6,655 nucleotides of DNA from an uncultured Bacillota bacterium (GTDB taxonomy: Bacteria; Bacillota_I; Bacilli_A; RFN20; CAG-826), in NCBI GenBank assembly GCA_946623775.1, contig CAMORJ010000082.1, positions 1 to 6,655 on the forward strand, read 5' to 3'. The translations under genes were made by a program, and so were the position numbers. Shown here piece by piece: positions 6,261-6,655 of the stretch (position 1 is its first letter; each line of letters opens with the position of its first letter). The notes below the pieces were generated by a model. The model did no database searches, was not told the DNA's origin, and worked only from the letters and a program-made list of their open reading frames with translations.

Positions 6261-6655
6261 TGCTTCTTATCGTCGTAACGGAAGGTGATCCAAAAAGGGA
6301 AATTGACTGGAAATACATCAAGTCCTTTTTGGATTACCGTTACGGCATAAGAAACAAGGTGAAGCTGAAGAGCATATGCCTTGCAAGCAAATCCAAATTC
6401 CAAACCGCTCTCCCAAAAATCCAAAACGAAATCAGCAGGTTCTTCAAGATGCGTCCGGGATCCAGCGAACCTGTTGTGGTATGCCTTTGCTTTGATACCG
6501 ATTATGGAGCGCCAGCCCAAGAGCAAAATCAACGCATTGAAGAATTTGCACGCGCCCACGGCTATCGTTTGGCGTGGATGCACAGAGATGTAGAAGAGGT
6601 GTTTTTGGGCCGCAGGATTCCGGACAAAGAAAAAGTCAGGGCAAGCGACGCGTTC
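6260..6655 (+). CDS. TOPRIM/RloB/OLD-like nuclease domain protein (partial, 3' end beyond window)
   Basis: Only the first 132 residues are present; the frame is open to the last base. It begins MLLIVVTEGDPKREI, a hydrophobic strand ending in EG (E8, G9) as in TOPRIM domains and RloB-like proteins. A second strand VVVCLCFDTDYG supplies the DxD motif (D79, D81), and RDVEEVFLG (109-117) resembles the EEWFL-type motif that follows in OLD and RloB/DUF4435-type proteins. These acidic residues would bind divalent metal for nucleic-acid cleavage. It starts within the stop codon of the ATPase gene with its own ribosome binding site, so the two products are probably made together and act as a complex: ATPase as sensor/regulator, this protein as nuclease effector. 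PARIS AriB (a TOPRIM tRNA nuclease), AbiLii/RloB and split OLD nucleases are the candidate families; with the C-terminus missing I cannot choose. The call rests on short motifs. Confidence 0.75.
   Translation, partial: MLLIVVTEGDPKREIDWKYIKSFLDYRYGIRNKVKLKSICLASKSKFQTALPKIQNEISRFFKMRPGSSEPVVVCLCFDTDYGAPAQEQNQRIEEFARAHGYRLAWMHRDVEEVFLGRRIPDKEKVRASDAF

Noticed and set aside
6203..6583. 126-codon minus-strand frame across the ATPase/TOPRIM junction
   Set aside because: It overlaps two motif-bearing + strand genes joined by a coupled stop/start, and shows no recognisable domain.

Overview
The window looks bacterial, most likely from an uncultured gut-associated member of the Bacillota (Firmicutes), but this is a low-confidence call. 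It rests on three things: a strong Shine-Dalgarno sequence with an extended -10 promoter, which argues against an archaeon; a zinc-ribbon/TIR protein of a type I recognise from gut Clostridia and Bacilli; and InlB-type repeats with DUF6273-like domains. There are no rRNA or tRNA genes and nothing that fixes a taxon. All genes are on the + strand.

Positions 3-4727 hold one very large gene of 1574 codons. Read in order, its product has an N-terminal CxxC...CxxC zinc ribbon, a TPR-like helical pair, and a TIR domain with the usual catalytic-position glutamate. A long helical-repeat region follows, then a six-lysine stretch and a single membrane helix. After the membrane come a short TPR-like pair, an InlB B-repeat, and two copies of a unit made of a divergent InlB-like repeat plus a DUF6273-like domain. 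The topology implies a cytoplasmic TIR effector tied to a large surface ectodomain, a receptor-like arrangement. A short GC-rich hairpin follows the stop codon.

Positions 4728-4880 are a 153-base AT-rich spacer. It holds the hairpin, then an extended -10 promoter with overlapping short palindromes just before the next gene.

Positions 4902-6655 hold a tightly coupled two-gene operon. The first gene encodes a 452-residue ABC/AAA-type ATPase of the OLD/RecF-like class (Walker A, signature, Walker B and H-loop all visible). The second starts inside the ATPase stop codon (TGATG) and runs off the window end. Its first 132 residues resemble a TOPRIM/RloB/OLD-type nuclease domain (EG near the N-terminus, then DxD, then an acidic EE motif). 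ATPase plus separate TOPRIM or RloB-like protein is the layout of several anti-phage modules (PARIS AriAB, AbiL, OLD-like pairs).

The two halves differ in codon choice: phenylalanine is mostly TTC in the TIR gene and mostly TTT in the ATPase operon. They also appear to be separate transcription units. The simplest reading is two independent immunity- or signalling-type loci side by side, the second probably acquired. Functional cooperation between them is possible but unproven.
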